From assembly GCA_036245805.1 (NCBI GenBank), contig BTRK01000005.1, positions 8,246,001 to 8,310,000 on the forward strand: a stretch of DNA of 64,000 nucleotides. The letters are read 5' to 3'. The notes beneath the pieces were generated by a model that was not told the origin of the DNA, did no database searches, and worked only from the letters and a program-made list of their open reading frames with translations. The position numbers and the translations under genes are program-made. This document shows, piece by piece, positions 23,061-35,747 of the stretch. How positions within the stretch are numbered: position 1 is the stretch's first letter; each line of letters opens with the position of its first letter. The stretch comes from Pristionchus mayeri (lineage: Eukaryota; Nematoda; Chromadorea; Rhabditida; Neodiplogasteridae).

Positions 23061-23724
23061 GCAGTGCCCCAAATTTGGGGCACTGCGCAAGCATGAGTAG
23101 GGGGTCATGGAAAATCGATTATTAGGTCAAGTAGGTCAAGACTAAGTACCGTACCCAATCGATAGTACGGTACCAGCAGATACCGTATATCACTGCCGTA
23201 ACCCGCTATTATCGCGAACTGACTTTATTTTTAAAACGTGCTTATACCGTGCCCAATCGATTATGCAGTACCTAAGTAACTACCGTAACCAAGTTCCGTG
23301 GGTCAGATCCAGGTCCTTGGGTCAAACATTTTTCTAAAAATACAAAATCGAGCATTAAATAATTGTACAGTATCCTAACATATATCTAAACACTGTAGAA
23401 TCATTTCACCATCGATTTTGGATTTTTAGAAAAACGTTTGAAATTTTTAGAAAAATGTTTGACCCAAGGAACTGGATCTGACCCATGGAACTGGGTTACT
23501 GTAATGTCTTGAGTACTGTACAATCGATTGGGCATGGTGTCAGGACTTTTTAAAAATAAAGTTAGTTTGCGATAATCGGGGTTACGGTAGTGATATACGG
23601 CATCTGATGATACAGTACTATCGATTGGGTACGGTACTTACTGTTGACTTACTATGACCTACCTATCGATTTTACCATGAACCCCTACTCATGCTTGCGC
23701 AGTGCCCCAAATTTGGGGCACTGC
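23061..23724. repeat. Palindrome with self-palindromic termini
   Basis: Both ends carry the same 26-bp sequence, which is itself a perfect palindrome (GCAGTGCCCC-AAATTT-GGGGCACTGC, 23061-23086 and 23699-23724). Inside are inverted arms with repeated ACCGTA/TACGGT and ATCGATT blocks, meeting near 23390. No open frame is inside and the target duplication is unclear. Confidence 0.8.
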
Positions 23725-24782
23725 AACAAACAGCGTGTGTGCAACAAGTGGGCGAGTGGTTTCCTAAGTTTAGAAATCTTCCTAGACGAACACTGGGCGT
23801 GGTGAAGGACATATTTATATAATCCAAAATTATGATCCAGAAGACCATTTGCACTCACTTGCATTCACTGAAGAATTTATGATGAAATCACGAAACGTAA
23901 CAATTAATGGTTCGAACGAAGTTGATTTTGGTTAGTTGTTAGATCATTCGCGTCTAAAAAATAACCAGGGTCGCCTGGCAACAACAATTATATATGCAAG
24001 GGTAGGGCATCGCATGCTGGTAACAATTCAACAACTCCCAAGTTGGTACTCCTTCTGTAAAGCGAATGATGCCCCGTTGAGGACTCCAAATACTTTAAAT
24101 CACCGTAATTTTTCGATAGAACTTTTGGAGTTTTAATTATAATCTATTTTCCTCGCAACTCTCTGTTCTACTTTCCCTCCATCATGCTTGTCTTCCCTCT
24201 CGCACTGCTCATTTTTGAGAAATTCTCATTCGCGGTGGCAAACAAAGCTGACAAGCTATTTTGTTGCATCATTTTGTATTATTTTATGGCAGAAGACATC
24301 AAACGATTGTTGATTTCGTTTCTTGAATTTACTTGTTGCCTACGCGGCACAAATCCGCCATTTGGCATTTTGATTTTGTTCAAACTCGGATAGCGATAAA
24401 TTTTAATTCAAAAATTTCACATTTCTCTTTTCCAGAGAGTAGTAGCACGCAGTAGATGCACTGTGTAAGGAGGTATGATCTGGGAGGAGAGGTTAGCGTC
24501 GACGGGATCTGATAAGCGAATTCTCAGGCGAAGAAGTGATGGGAACCGGTCGGCTCGAAATTACACACTGCGTTGTTCGCTGCTGCTTCACGATCGGATG
24601 TTAGTTAGCGCTGTCTATGTCATCTAATAGGAGTCGAGCATGATCTTCTAAAATATCAAAATCATCAGAAGGTCACAAACAACTAGATGACCTTCTTCGT
24701 AGGCAACAACATCTCTCCTAAGTCAATGCTCTACGCGAGATTATCGTTAATGAGTGAGCTATTTGTTGCGAAAAAACAGATA
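23725..24782. other. Intergenic, no gene seen
   Basis: No convincing exons. Around 24440-24500 a short block resembles the exon-like segment at 15.3-15.4 kb. Confidence 0.4.
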
Positions 24783-25156
24783 TCACGCCTCTCACGAGAG
24801 CATGAGGACGACCCTTTGTACAATCTGAAAAATCGATTTACATATTTTTGGTTGATCTAGGGGTAATCCACGCTTCGGAATCCGATTCCAGGCAAATCAT
24901 ATTCCCATCTTGATCAGCGGCCGCAGAAATTTCAGACTCACTTTGGAGGCTCTGATAATGGGGTCAAAATACTTCATAGGCCTAAGTGAGAGTCTGAAAT
25001 TTCTGCAGCAAGGTTCTGTAGCCGGTGATCAAGATGAGAATCTGATTTGCCCTGAATCGGATTCAGAAACTTGGATTACCCCTGGATCATCCAAAATCTA
25101 AAAATCGATTTTTCAGATTGAACAACGACATCAACGTTGTGTCCCCAATCTCTCGT
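24783..25156. repeat. Foldback element, family A, short, right end truncated
   Basis: The left end TCACGCCTCTCACGAGAG follows TA (24781-24782). Inverted blocks include AAATCGATTT, GGGGTAATCCA and TCAGACTCACTT with their complements up to CTCTCGTGAG near 25156. The last bases of the right terminus and its TA are lost or changed. Confidence 0.75.
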
Positions 25157-26687
25157 GAGTTTTACTTATTAGTTTATGTTTGCTACTCATTGCCGTCGAA
25201 TCATTCGCAGTTCTAAAATCTTGTTATTGCGAGTGATGTATTTTCAATTGGACCTGAAATGTGCTTTTTAGATGAATAATATTGGGATCACTTGGAGTTT
25301 AAAACCTACTGATTCTAGTTCTGTATGAAGACATTGTGTCACAATTTTCCCCGATTTGATGATCAATGATAAACATTTTTACGACTGTTATTTTTGATAT
25401 TTTCGGCCTCCCAAAACGCAAGCACAATCGCCACAAAACTTGCAAGATGCTTACGTAGGATACGTGAAACCGAAATCGACCGCATTCGCAATTTCGAAAA
25501 AATAATAAAGAAATATTGTTTCCGCTTCAATGCAGAAGAAAATTAGCGAGCACCAGCGAACTGTTGATGAACTGAATCGTTTCTTTGACGTCCCTTGATT
25601 CGTTTGTCACTTGTCTCGTTCCCGTCTACGAGCAGCTTCATCGCCAACAGCCACACTTCATTCGATCCCTTTCCCTCGCCATCGATCTGGTCTTCAATAT
25701 ATCACTCAACATTTATAATCGGTTACTTGAAGCCTGCTTGTGATCGGGAGAATATTTTTTTATGCCGAAACCTGGAAAGTCATTGAATGTTCTCTGTCGC
25801 TCCGGTTATCAAGTATCGGTGAAACATTACTGCACGAGGAACATAAAATGTGTTCCTCAATTTTCGTATCAACGAATTATATTAACATTCCTTTTATGCA
25901 TTTCAATCGGATTTCTCGGAAACTCGGATTTCATCATCGATAACATTGTCTAGGGGTCGTGACAGCCTCATTTGGATGCATTCCTTGATCTTCGTACTCG
26001 TCGTATTGCGTTCAGAGACAATGCACAGCACATCTGAAACATATCGCAATTTTGCAAACGATGTCGGGAACCCGAGCTTAATAACTTGTGTTTCAGACAG
26101 ACTATGAAACGAAATTATTTGCAATTGTGATCGAATTTGAGAATTGCGATAGGTTTCAGAACCGTTTCAAATATCGAAGCTTATTTTCCCCTAATTTTCC
26201 CGTCGAGAGAAAATCTGGCATCTTGCAGGTCAAATTTAATTACATTTCGATTTCTCACTTTTCCCCGACGAAAGGAATATTGTGAATGGAGGAGAAGTTA
26301 AGATGTGAGTGGGAAAGTTAGATAGACAATGATTCCAGGAAGACATTATTGCCTACTTGCGAGAGTTTACTTGAAGAAAACGAGTTCGGGGCATATATAT
26401 ACCCAGGTGAATCCGTGCGCCAGCCTAAGAATAGTAAGAAGCAGGGGAAGTCAATTTAGGATTCGCACTTTGTCTAGAAACAATTATTCTTGGTATCTTC
26501 AGATCTCTTCTCGCACTTCGCTTAGAACGACAACGACCAGGAACATATGGCGCTTCTCTTTTACGATCTAGTTTATGTCAGTTGTTGATTCTGATGTTGA
26601 ATTACAGTACCTTTCTCCAGATTTGCATTCGCGCAGAAGGACCTGGCGCTTTCTTGTGTAGGCACTCCAAAATCTTAGCGTATGATA
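25157..26687. other. Diverged gene-like segment shared with 40.4 and 43.5 kb
   Basis: Blocks at about 25606-25715 resemble 40370-40450, and blocks at 25845-26000 and 26500-26660 resemble 43515-43690 and 43725-43885. Conserved peptide readings such as LLFYDLVYV and SLAIDLV survive in more than one copy, which suggests duplicated exons. However, no continuous gene with consistent phases could be built. Either a decayed gene family or a dispersed repeat. Confidence 0.4.
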
Positions 26688-27545
26688 TCATGCCTCCAAC
26701 GAGAGATTCGAACTGAAACACGGAATGGAAGGAAAATCTTGAAATTGGTTCTGAGTTGTTTTGGGCACCCCCCCCCCCCCCAACGTCTTATTTTGCATAC
26801 TTCATTTTCAAGGACCCATAATCAGGTCGGAGATAGGTACCTCCTCCTTTCACGGCGAATACATCATTTCTCGTGTAAGATAATCGAACTTTGCACTCTG
26901 AGTGACCCCCACAAATTTTTCGAGCTCTATCGACCCATCCAAACCGTTTCTCCTAAAAGTAAATTTTAACCATGCTACATTCATTGCAGATTTTCTCGAA
27001 AATGTTGAAAAAGGAGCAGCTCAAAATTTTAAAGTACATGCTTTAGAATGAATGGCTTGCGCCGAAAATACGATCTCATTGGTGAGACTTGTGCAGATTT
27101 TAGATCATTTGAACTTCATTTTCAACAGAACAATTTACCCTCACTCCGCTCTCATCGGAGAGAGCGATCAAGAATGATCGTTTTCACTATGTATTTCTGT
27201 TGAAAATAAAGTTCAAATGATAAGGAAATTTAAAATCTGCACAAATCTCACCAATGAGATCGTATTTTCGGCGCAAGCCATTCATTCTAAAGCTCTTGAT
27301 GCGCTGCATATACTTGTGCAAAGTTCGATTATCTTACACGAGAAATGAGATATTCGCCGTGAAAGGAGGAGGTGCCGATCTCCGACCTGATGCTGGGTGC
27401 TTGAAATTGAAGTATGCAGAATAAGACTTTGGGGGACTGTTAGGCAAGCCTCAAGGTGCCCAAAACTAGTCATAACCAATTTCAAGATTTTCCTTCCATT
27501 CCCAATAATTGCGATTCTAGCTCGATTCTCTCGTGAAAGGCGTGA
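26688..27545. repeat. Foldback element, family A
   Basis: The ends TCATGCCTCCAACGAGAGATTCGA and the complement of TCACGCCTTTCACGAGAGAA lie next to TA (26686-26687 and 27546-27547). The arms share long blocks such as GAAAGGAGGAGGT and GATCTCATTGGTGAGA around a centre near 27150. A C tract at about 26769-26780 lies in the left arm only. Confidence 0.85.
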
Positions 27546-28280
27546 TATTGTGCGTTGATTGACGTTCTATTGTCATCGTTCTTGTTTTGAAATCAACAAA
27601 TATTCATGTTGCTCGGAAATAGATAATTAATTGAAATTTGTATAAAGAAGTGCTCGTTTTGTGTTTCGTAAATTCGTGTTAGTTTCTACCGCAGCTAGCG
27701 TGACAATAAATGATCGGTTCACATTCCAAATTAGCAATAATTTTGTCTCATTGTGTTTAAGTTGCAGCTTCCTCGATGCAGCACTCACAAGGGCCGCAGA
27801 AGCTACGCGAAGTCAGGTATATATATTCAGTCTCTTCCTAAAATTAATTAATTATCCTGCCCAAAGAGCTGATCGGGATAAGCTGGGAGCACATGTGAAT
27901 GTAATGGAGACGATAATTTTCCAATTAAAATTATCGTTTTCGAATAGAAAACGAATGAGGGAACTCAATCTAAAGAGTGACAATCACGTACGAGTACATA
28001 TTTTCTTCAATATATGAGTATACAGTTATTTAGCTTTGCCAGAAAAATTTGCTTTATGAAGCCCCATAAATTCAGTATGAAGACCCATAAATTCAGCAAA
28101 AAAACAGTATGTTTTGAAGACGCTCGTGAGAGTATGTAAACATCTTGTATGTGCTTGTTCAATAATATCAAATATCATCCAATTTTACAATAACTTCGAT
28201 AAAACGTTTAAATTAATAAGTTAAGAATTAAAAAGGTTAAAAGGTAAAGGTGCAGCCACGTCAAGCGATTTTACAGTCGT
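27546..28280. other. Intergenic, no gene seen
   Basis: The open frame 27661-28017 on + (118 codons) has no recognisable domain or splice support, so it is left unassigned. Confidence 0.4.
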
Positions 28281-28435
28281 GAACGACTACGCTAGGTGGT
28301 GTAGTGCGGTGAGGCCGAATACTGCTAGGACTATGTAACCCTGCTGTCCAAAGTGCTTCTAGGGAACGTTACCTTTCGCGACCCAGTTCACTACCAATTT
28401 GCCGGCCTCACCGCACTACACCACCTAGCGTAGTT
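28281..28435. repeat. Hairpin with 35-bp stem and tRNA-like box
   Basis: CTACGCTAGGTGGTGTAGTG and the following GCGGTGAGGCC (28287-28317) are complementary to 28402-28432 around a loop of about 80 nt. GGTGGTGTAGTG resembles a tRNA A box and also occurs in the SINE-like element near 39.3 kb. Probably a foldback derived from a tRNA-related SINE. Confidence 0.7.
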
Positions 28436-31409
28436 AAGAATTAAGTTATGTATTAATTAACATTAATAAATAATTTCATATCGACGCAAACGAACGCGTG
28501 GACGTCCATTCGATCTCCGATAAACTATCGAAGAAAAGATAATTGAGCACATTAAAGAAAGTGGCCTTTGATCCTCAATGTCTTTTAGTATGAGTTATAT
28601 AGTTATTTGTAAATCTGCAATCACTCAGCGAGCATCCATTTGCGCCTTCCTCCGTTATCATGGCAGTTGTGCAACGGCAATGCTCCACGATAATTTCATT
28701 CACTGCATTTGCATACTATTACATGATTCCGTCTTCCCGTGTATTGCCACCGGGTGGAGTTTAGTATGTTCGCTCGAATTGTAAGAGCTACATGGGAGGT
28801 GTGGTTCCGATTTCATGTTATAATCAAAAGGCCCCGTTAGTTCCAATTCTCTCTAAGCCATCCTGCTAAAAATAAAATCCTAATAATTGATAGTATCTCG
28901 ATGACTACGATCACCGGAGTCCGATATTAGTCCTTTCCATACAATTCTCAGTTTTATAATACCCAAAGCAATACATACGTTACTCTGTCGAGCTCTCCTG
29001 GAGGCTTCTATACGATCTCGGAGTGATCTACATACTGCATTTGAAGAAGTCGAAGAGTGGCTGGAGAAGACTTAGATTAGGATGGAAGTAAACATTTAGT
29101 TTTTTTGTAATTTTTTAAAATCGATTCGGACGATCAATTGAATATCTCAAATAGATCAAATTTAAACCTTCCGTTTGAAGCATCATTTTGAAGTGGATCG
29201 TTTATGAGCAAAATTGATGCTACAAACCGATAAATTATCAGACGAGTTATAAGAGGTTTCCTGAGAGTTGCATGAAATTGAGATGCTGGGATACAAAATA
29301 ATCAAACAGCTCCAATGGCTTTTCTATTTCAAAGGTTGATACCTCCATGGGGAAGACTTTTTATTTCAAGTTGTAGAGCCATAAAATCCAAAATGTATAA
29401 TTGCCAGCTCTTGGAATTTCGAAACTTCGGATGAGAATATCTTGATTCAAAGTTGAGCACAAGGGCCATTAAAGAAAATAAAATGACCAGCTCTGTGAGC
29501 TGAATAACCTAATGTTAGCAACGATGAACTTTTGGAAAATCATCAATTTTTCGAACAACAAATTTTGGAAAAATGACCATTTTCTGAAGTATATCTAGAA
29601 TTAAAATAACCAGCATTAGCCATTGCCGGATGATTAAAAAACGACTATGGGGACTATCACACTTTTCCCTCATAACTTGGATCGCGAGGTTGAATCGCAC
29701 TCGGCCGTCGTGAACGACATCACTGAGATGCCTCAATGGGAATGTGATGGAGCAGCTGGAGAGGGGAAAGGTACTGGAGGGGGACGGTACTAGGGCCATT
29801 TTAGGATACGATGAGATGATGGAAGGGGCACTTCGTGCGTCATTGTGAGTTATCTCTGTTTAGAATTCACATTTTGACCACATTTGTTTTGTATTTGAAG
29901 TGTTTACCATCACGTATAGAAAGTGGGGGATGAAGATCGTGTGAAACCGAGATGCACCAAACTATCATTTTTTTTTCTTTTTCCACACAATTTGCTCCCC
30001 TTACAGTACTGATCTATCCAACTATCATTGCTGATTATGTAGCACAATAAATGACTGCAGCTAACAGTCAGTTAAAATTTCGTCGGGAATTTTGGATTCC
30101 GCACTACTATTAGGTTTTTGCAAAAGTCTTGCGGTTTTTTGATATGTTGCCTTCCATTTTCCTTTTAGTTTGACTGATGAACTTCCGAATACTAATTACT
30201 AATGAGGCCTGGTATACTCTTTCATAAGCTCACCATATCAGCATTGCCCAATCGGGGAGTCGAGAACATGACAAAGTTAAAATTGCGAAAATTTATTCAT
30301 CGAAAACGACACATTTCTCAATATTCTGTTTCCTCTGAAGCATGAATGCTCAATTCCTGTTGGTTATATGAAGCTCCCTCCTTTACCCTATACATACTTG
30401 TTCTCATGGATGCTGGAAGTTGCATCCTTTCGAGGAATGCATTGAACTGTACACGACTACATTTTGCATTTGTATGTTGATTTCGCATATTTTTGAAAAA
30501 TACGAAATTCAAATTTTCTGAAACGATAAAGATGCAGGCGCCAATATTTTTTTCTATGTATGAAGCCTTCTAGTGAGTGAATATAGCGCTCTCATAGTGG
30601 AGCCTATATGCTCGGTCTTCGATGCAAAAAATCCGAACACGTTTCATGTAACCAGAATCGACAGCATATTTTCAATAGCATGTAATTCGGTCCAATCTTA
30701 ATCGAGACACAGTTGAAACATATTTTCTGAAAGGGTATACGTGATACTTCCCAGACATCAGTATGGACAGGTTTCCTGAATTTTTCCAGGAAATATCCAG
30801 TAAAATACATTTAATGCAAAATTTTGAGAATCAATTGCAATTGTTTTCATCATAATTTATCACGTTGATCACGATATCGGATTGATTGAAATGTTTGTAT
30901 GTAAAGTACAAGCATACCTCTAAACAATGCTATGTTTGTTAGTCATTGTGATTTGGGACGAGAGAATTATGATAGTTCAAAGTACAGACATAAAAAACCG
31001 CAATACTTTTGCAACAACCTTATATTTTTAAACTTACGCTGTATGTTGATCGTAGCTTCCTTTTCGCTGTATAGTTAGTAGATTCTTGAACGGCCAATTA
31101 AAGCTGGGTACGTCTCGAAAAATATTCAACACAATGACTGTAGCCGAATGAAGTCATACGACTCTTTTTTTAAAAGGAAAATGCAGTTCCGGCATTAGCA
31201 TAGGGTACATGGGTGCATCTGCTGCAAAGAAGATCCGTCGCATGCAGCAGAAGAGGATTATCTATACTTGGTTTGTTTCGATTTTTTCGATGCAATTGAT
31301 TGGTTTTTTAGGGTTGAGTGCTAACGCACCGCGTTGATTGCTGCTTCACGATACCAATTTATTTTGTTCTTCCTGAATCTACAGCCATCAATCTCTTGAA
31401 CGGCAACTA
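28436..31409. other. Intergenic, no gene seen
   Basis: No supported coding exon in about 3 kb. A dispersed motif GTGAAACCGAGATGCACC lies at 29941-29958, preceded by GGATGAAGATCGTG, a context also found near 44490. The remainder is unassigned AT-rich sequence. Confidence 0.5.
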
Positions 31410-31411
31410 TA

Positions 31412-32699
31412 CAGGGTGCGGAGAAAGTACTTTGACATGAATTTAACCATGTATCTTCCTTCAATGGCATCGATTTTTTTTTGAAACAGTACACATTATT
31501 TATCAGAGACAGTAGGAAGATAACAACATGATATTACTCGATTTGACCTCCATTGGCCTTGACGACAGCCTTGAGACGAGAAGGGACTGACTCGGTGACG
31601 GATCGCAGGTAGTGGGTATCGATTTTCTCCCATGCATTCTTGGGGGACTTCTTGAGGCTATCCAAACTCTGGTGGCGAACAGAGCAAGCATTCTTCTCCA
31701 GTACCGACCACACACTGAAGTCAAGGGGAGAGAGATCCGGACTGTTCGAGGGCCATTTATCGGATGGAATGAAGTCGGGCAAATGGGTGGTGCACCAGTT
31801 CTGGGTCAGTTTTGCGGAATGAGCGGGGCAGAATCCAGCTGGAAGGTCCAATGGCGTCCTTTGAAGTGGGAACGAGACCAAGGGAGGAGGTTCTTCTCCA
31901 GAATCTCCTTGATGTAGTAGTTCTTGTCCACCTTCACACCGGGCTTGACGAAGACGAGGGGGTCTTGCCAGTCGCACAGACCCCTGCCCAAACCATCACC
32001 GATTGCGGGTGGGAAACACGTGATACAGTTCTTCCTCGGGCATTGGCTTTCTGACTTGACTTGGCAATGATCCTCGTGTTCTGGCTGTTGAAGACCTGCT
32101 CCACCGTGAACACCTTCTCATCCGAGTAGAGAGTCGTGAGATGTTCGCCATGTGCGATCCTCCCTAGGAGCTTCTTGCATCTCTTGAGCCTCTTCTCCTT
32201 GTGAAGGCCAGTCAGACCATGGCCCTTACGCATCTTGTAAGGGTGGGACGTGAGACCAGAGTGAACTATCTTGCGCACCGAATGCTCGTCGATTCCGAGA
32301 TCACGGGCCATCTTTCTCATAGATCGGATGGGATGACGTGCAACTCGCATCTGCACGATTTTCTTGTTCTTCGAAGTGACAGCAGTGTGAGGTCTGCCCA
32401 CTCTAGTACGGTCCTTAGTCGTGCCCAGCGCCTTGAAGCGGCAGATGGTATTGTGAACGGTCTGACGGGAAACTCGAATTTTCTTCGAAATTCCAGCTGG
32501 GGACTCGCCGAGGGTCCAAAGGTCAATAATGGATTTCCGGTACTGGTGGGGTCGAGTCATTACTAGGGGATACTATTTGAAGTGCGCATTGAACACCTCG
32601 ATTGGTATACTAAAACGTGTTAAACATGCATTAACAGGTTGATAGGACTGATGAAATATTCTAGTTCAAACTTTGTCAAAGTACTTTCTCCGCACCCTG
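31412..32699 (-). mobile_element. Tc1/mariner-type element (maT, DD37D), defective
   Basis: Flanked by TA (31410-31411 and 32700-32701). Perfect 26-bp terminal inverted repeats begin CAGGGTGCGGAGAAAGTACT. The 1288-bp length is standard. The transposase gene inside is frameshifted, so the copy could only move in trans. Confidence 0.93.
31534..32560 (-). pseudogene. maT-type transposase (DD37D), two frameshifts
   Basis: It starts at ATG 32560. The N-terminal paired-type helix-turn-helix (ISKKIRVSRQTVHNTICRF) is followed by a GRPHT hook and a second HTH (SMRKMARDLGIDEHSVRKIV). Catalytic residues appear in YSDEKVF, FQLDSAP and SPDLSPLDFSVW, with 37 residues between the last two Asp, which marks the maT group. 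The frame shifts near 31985 and again near 31820, with the last part ending at 31534. It is otherwise collinear with the family and lacks only frame continuity. No intron signals explain the shifts. Confidence 0.9.
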
Positions 32700-32879
32700 T
32701 AGTAGCTATCGTTAGATGTGCGAAAACTATAGTGCCTTCGCTATTTGTGAAAAATAAAAAAAAGTTGCATTGTGGTTTCTCGGTTTCACATTTTCACAAC
32801 CTTGACCACGTTTCACCAAAATCTCATGGAAAACCCACATGGAAGATTTAACTTTTCTTCTCCTATTTAACGCGTGTAT

Positions 32880-33500
32880 CACGGGTCAGTGGAGGTGGCC
32901 GGGCACAATTTGTAAAAAGTTTGAATTTTTTGCCCCTATAACGGTGATAGCATGACTTGGAGCTAAGATTTCGAAAAATATAGACCATTGGTCCCAGAGC
33001 CGGCATTTAGGAATTTCCCGTTTTTGAACCTGGCTATGCTGTATTTTAGCTCCCAGACGAGCTAGAGAGCTGGCAGTGGTATCAAAATGTGCGGAAAAAA
33101 ATAGTGAACAACTTTTGTGTCGGAACATAAGACAATCGAAAAAAAATCCAAAAATGTATGAGCAAAAACCTGATTTTGGTGAAAAATATTATTTTTTATC
33201 ATTTTCGTGATGGCACTTTCTCGGTTTTTTATTGCATATATTTGAAGACTAACTACTTTCCTTTACAATAAAAAAATAAAAAGTGCATTTTTGGAGGGGA
33301 CTTTTTTTACAATTTCTCTCCGAATGTCGCAAAATGCGATTTTCGTCAAAAATATTTTTTTTCAAATTTTCTTTCAAACTTCCACCAGTGTATCTATATG
33401 TTGTCGAGAGTACCAGAAAAGGTAGTATTTCTCCATTATAAGCTGTCCCGGTGTCGACGAACCCATGTTTTCAGCTTTTTAAAATTTATTTCATGAATGA
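32880..33500. repeat. Solo arm of foldback family B
   Basis: Shares GTATCACGGGTCAGTGGAGG, ATTGGTCCCAGAGCCGGC and CTGGCAGTGGT blocks with the palindromes at 37325-39114 and 2293-3985, but has no inverted partner next to it. No gene. Confidence 0.65.
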
Positions 33501-33539
33501 GCTCTTTTCCAATTTAGATTCTAATGCAATTTAAGAACA

Positions 33540-33658
33540 CATTACCACAATATATATGTATATATATATATATATATATTCAATTTGGTTATTATAGCAA
33601 TATAACAAATAGTATTGATAAAGTGAACAATTGAATGGATTAATCGAATTCCTTCGCT
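33540..33658. repeat. (TA)n microsatellite and flank
   Basis: A TATATA tract of about 30 bp lies at 33549-33580. It is immediately downstream of the stop codon of the gene on the - strand. Confidence 0.8.
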
Positions 33659-33713
33659 TATGTTGGGATTGGAGTTCTGTAAGTGGGTTCATCGACCTTG
33701 TTAAAGAATTTCT

Positions 33714-35747
33714 CGAGAAACTCGCGAGTGAGAAGATCATGAAAATTTTTATCGGAGAAAAAGAGGTCCTCTTCGGTATTACCCCGAAATGTTAATTTCA
33801 TTTCGTAAATGCAAATTTTGGAAAAAAATATTTAGAAAAAAAATTATAGAAATTCATTTTTTGGAAAGTCAAGAAATGGAAAATAAATTTCAGAATTTCC
33901 ATTTTGGAAATGCACGTTTTGGAAATTTTTCCATGGCCGGTAGTACTGTAGCCGAGCGGAAAACTACCGTAACCTATGGAGCATTTTCGTCATTTATCAG
34001 CAAATTCGAAACATAGTATTATTTTCCTTTATTATATTATTATTGTAATTAACAATACTAATAATTAAAGAAATAAAATATACAAAATAGTGCAAAATCA
34101 ATGTTTAAATTTAATCGTTCTATTTCGCGGTTCTCTCGATGCAGCGAATAGTACCGTAACCAGTGGAAAAATTTCCAAAATGGATCTTTCCAAAAAAATT
34201 TTTCCAATTTATTTTTTTCCACAATTGTTTTTCCAAAAAGTAATTTTCCAGATATTTTTTCTAAATTTTGTTTTTACGAAAAATTCGTTTACAAAATGAA
34301 ATTCCCAAAATAAATTTTACAAATCGGGGTAGTACCTCCTCTTCCTGTGGTTCCACTTCCACTTCCGCATGGAAGTCATGATCATCATCTTCATCTGGCT
34401 CCGCATACTTATTTATATACTTATTTATCCTGCTACCGATCAGCCTGTTGACGAAACGACCATAATATCGCACGTCTTCTACAGAAGTTGTCTGCGCATT
34501 TCAAAAAAAAATATTTATACTACACGTTAAAGTACTCTACTGATGATTTTTTTTCTGCAGATCCAATACATGCTCAATTCGTCACCGGCGTTGAGTACTC
34601 CATCAGCGGTTACATGAGCTTGTGGTTTTCGACGTTTATTTCCAGTAGAAGCAGTTCTCCAATCTTACTAGGGTAAGCATCAATAGATTAATCCATCAAT
34701 AGATTCCCTGATCTACTGCACCTGACATAAATCGATGCTGAAGCAGCGCAGGCTTCGAGACCGTAGTCTCACGATGGGGAACACATTCTTCACATTCCAC
34801 TCCCGTGAAAAAAATCCGTTATTGGTACAATACGCGGTTAACAAATTCTAGTTGACATCAGGAAACAATAGTTAAGTAGATATACCAGGGGGCAATTAAT
34901 TTTACAGCAGGAAAAATTTAAACAACTGTTTAAATAACAAGCATATTCCTGGGGTATTCCTAATGTATTAATTTATTTATAAAACCTGTATTAATTTAAT
35001 TATAAAACCTCTTTCCAATGAATAGCCGATCCAATCATCGTACCTTGTGCTTGGTGAATTCAGCTGTGGCGAATAGATGCATGACTAGCAACCAAATGAT
35101 ATAGTGAGGTTCGTGTTTCAGCCAGCTCGGATACAGATGAAGAGCGATTGTGGGGGAGAGATGGACCTACAAAACAAACAACCATAGAATATTATAACCT
35201 ATTGTGATGCTAGTGACTGGATAAGGTATTGATGCTACTAATTTCCACGAGCTAATAATGTAAAGTGAAAACGCGACGTTCGAGGAGAGAAAATTCTGAT
35301 AATTTCGAATAGATATCTCACTGGTGAGTCGATGTTCGTGCCGCCGAAGGCGGCACACTTACCCATCTTTGGGCATCTGAGAAGATAAAAGAGATGAGAT
35401 TAGATAAAATACCAGCATCTATGAACTATTCGTTCATTCAATATATATTTACAAATTTAAAAAAAATAATAATATATGTATTGTTCTAAAGAAAACATCG
35501 GCGCTACCGCTACTGATCAATTTCCATCTCTTAAATGATTATGCGCAAACGAGGAATCACCTGGTCATTTTCGCAAAAAATAAGAGGAATGCCCAGTAAT
35601 TCGATACAATTATTATTACGGTGTTCCTTCAATCAATACAACTGACGAATCGTAGATGTTGAGTTCTAGATGGACGACCAGATCGATGGCGAGGGAACGG
35701 ATCGAATGATGTGTGGTTGCTGGAGATGTAAGTTTACATCGACTCAA
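33714..35747. repeat. Inverted duplication 1, left arm
   Basis: Apart from the 562-bp element plus 8-bp duplication, it is about 1464 bp and matches 40344-41811 in inverse orientation almost without change, so the duplication is recent. The outer edge is the 25-bp block at 33714-33738 that recurs at 41787-41811 and 46616-46640. Confidence 0.92.
33775..34336. mobile_element. GG-element 4, with empty site preserved nearby
   Basis: Flanked by TCCTCTTC (33767-33774 and 34337-34344). Ends: GGTATTACCCCGAAATG on the left and the complement of GGTACTACCCCGATTTG on the right. The interior repeats TTTTGGAAA on the left (33818-33930) and TTTCCAAAA-type copies on the right (34170-34250), in inverse orientation. 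The matching place in the other arm (about 41750-41760) has a single uninterrupted copy of the site, so it is a filled/empty pair. No open frame is inside. Confidence 0.9.

Larger units (their letters stand above)
33659..35747 (-). pseudogene. Unrecognised multi-exon gene, left copy, broken by GG-element 4
   Basis: I do not recognise the protein. Exon 35166-35044 encodes 41 residues (VHLSPTIALHLYPSWLKHEP then a hydrophobic stretch), bounded by TTTTGTAG and GTACGA. The last exon starts after GCGCAG at 34491 and encodes RYYGRFVNRLIG.., an acidic run PDEDDDHDFHAE, and then VEVEPQEE. Here GG-element 4 (33775-34336) interrupts it. Past the element the frame resumes as DLFFSDKNFHDLLTREFLE.. to TAA at 33659-33661. 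Without splicing-out, translation would run into the element for about 20 codons. Upstream exons (a possible one near 35640-35720) are uncertain. A nearly identical but truncated copy lies in the other arm at 40.3-41.8 kb. Confidence 0.55.
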
